Positions 5,739 to 6,335 of a DNA stretch of 6,335 bases are shown here, in pieces. The stretch is from Thermoplasmata archaeon (GTDB taxonomy: Archaea > Thermoplasmatota > Thermoplasmata > Thermoplasmatales > GCA-001856825), in assembly GCA_021793855.1 (NCBI GenBank), contig JAJYRY010000058.1, positions 1-6,335 of the forward strand. Direction: 5' to 3'. A program made the translations under genes and the position numbers. How positions within the stretch are numbered: position 1 is the first letter of the stretch; the number at the start of each line of letters is the position of its first letter. The notes under the pieces were generated by a model. The model worked only from the letters and a program-made list of their open reading frames with translations. It made no database searches and was not told where the DNA came from.

Positions 5739-6335
5739 TCAGGTTAATTCCTTCTGAAGCAACTTTTTGAGATAACCAATGTTTATATTACCGCCACTCA
5801 GAATCACCGCTACCCTTTTGGTTTTTGAATCTATTGAACTTCCGTTAAGTAGACTTGCCAGGGGGGCAGCACCTGAAGGCTCAACTAGGAAATGGTCATT
5901 TATCAGGAGAGAAATAAGAGAATTTTCGATCTCTTCTTCTTTAACGGCTACCATCCTGTCGACGTTTCTCTTGATAATTTCCATTGTAATTTTACTTGCC
6001 ATCTTTGTTATCAGGCCATCTGCAATGCTCTTCCTTATTTCCGCACTTATTTCTTTCCCATAGTAAGCATTTACAGAGGTTGGATTGTTTTCGCTCTGCA
6101 CGCCAATTACCCTGACTCCGGGATTCAATGATTTCAGGGCAGTAGATATCCCAGAGATCAGGCCTCCGCCTCCAACAGGTACTACTACAGTATCAATTTC
6201 CTGCTTGTCCTCAAAAATCTCGAGCCCGATTGTTCCCTGGCCGGCAATCACGTAAGGATCCTCGAAAGGATGTATGAACTCTGCACCAACTTCGTTGGAA
6301 TACTTCACCGCCTTTGCATGTGCTGCCTCATAACT
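5739..6335 (-). CDS. Threonine/serine dehydratase, PLP fold type II (N-terminus cut by window edge)
   Basis: The visible 198 residues are the C-terminal part of a PLP-dependent threonine ammonia-lyase, which converts threonine to 2-oxobutanoate and ammonia (serine to pyruvate). Seen from the right edge: SYEAAHAKAVKYSNEVGAEF, then FIHPFEDPYVIAGQGTIGLE (20-39), the phosphate-binding glycine loop VPVGGGGLISG (52-62), EPSGAAPLA (152-160) and SGGN (180-183), whose Ser contacts the PLP ring nitrogen. The Schiff-base lysine region is missing, off the window. The protein ends 15 residues after SGGN, so it lacks the regulatory ACT-like domain of biosynthetic IlvA; it resembles the short catabolic TdcB or serine racemase type (~320 residues). 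The GTG at 6308 is internal: conserved sequence continues upstream of it. Convergent with the amidase gene across 207 bases. Choice between threonine dehydratase and serine dehydratase/racemase is open. Confidence 0.92.
   Translation of the reverse strand, partial: SYEAAHAKAVKYSNEVGAEFIHPFEDPYVIAGQGTIGLEIFEDKQEIDTVVVPVGGGGLISGISTALKSLNPGVRVIGVQSENNPTSVNAYYGKEISAEIRKSIADGLITKMASKITMEIIKRNVDRMVAVKEEEIENSLISLLINDHFLVEPSGAAPLASLLNGSSIDSKTKRVAVILSGGNINIGYLKKLLQKELT

Overview
The window looks archaeal, most likely from a Thermoplasmatales-type euryarchaeon. Arg is encoded mainly by AGG/AGA and, in the kinase gene, Ile mainly by ATA. Promoter-like sequences are archaeal TATA boxes close to the start codons, and the gene families fit (acetamidase/formamidase, an ArsR regulator beside an SRPBCC/AHSA1 protein). 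The order-level placement is an inference from style and gene content; no rRNA or marker gene is present.

Layout, left to right. (1) Positions 1-1789, minus strand: a large gene open at the left edge. It encodes a complete Hanks-type Ser/Thr protein kinase domain followed by an AAA_16/STAND-type P-loop ATPase. (2) Positions 1790-2382: gene-poor, AT-rich spacer. (3) Positions 2383-2694, plus: a 103-residue basic protein of unknown function with a leaderless-type promoter. (4) Positions 2695-3100: spacer that ends in a strong stem-loop at 3054-3078, placed as a terminator for the minus-strand gene to its right. (5) Positions 3101-3538, minus: an SRPBCC/AHSA1-like gene that can be followed from a TTG start (with a GGTGA ribosome site) to its stop but carries one in-frame TAA at codon 58. 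(6) Positions 3614-3970, plus: an ArsR-family repressor, divergent from the SRPBCC gene. The two share a short region with a near-symmetrical TATA element and an 8+4+8 inverted repeat, a good candidate operator. (7) Positions 3971-4613: another gene-poor spacer with only tiny doubtful reading frames. (8) Positions 4614-5531, plus: a complete acetamidase/formamidase-family amidohydrolase. (9) Positions 5739-6335, minus: the C-terminal two thirds of a short (no ACT domain) threonine/serine dehydratase, converging on the amidase gene and cut by the right edge.

Only one set of genes is clearly linked: the ArsR repressor and its divergent SRPBCC partner, a pairing widespread in prokaryotes, with the partner apparently inactivated or split here. 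Amidase and dehydratase both release ammonia from small nitrogen compounds, but they are convergent and not an operon. The most unusual protein is the kinase-ATPase fusion, whose C-terminal (possibly sensor) part lies outside the window. I did not find convincing evidence for a CRISPR array, tRNA, rRNA, intact transposon or a recognisable new multi-gene system.
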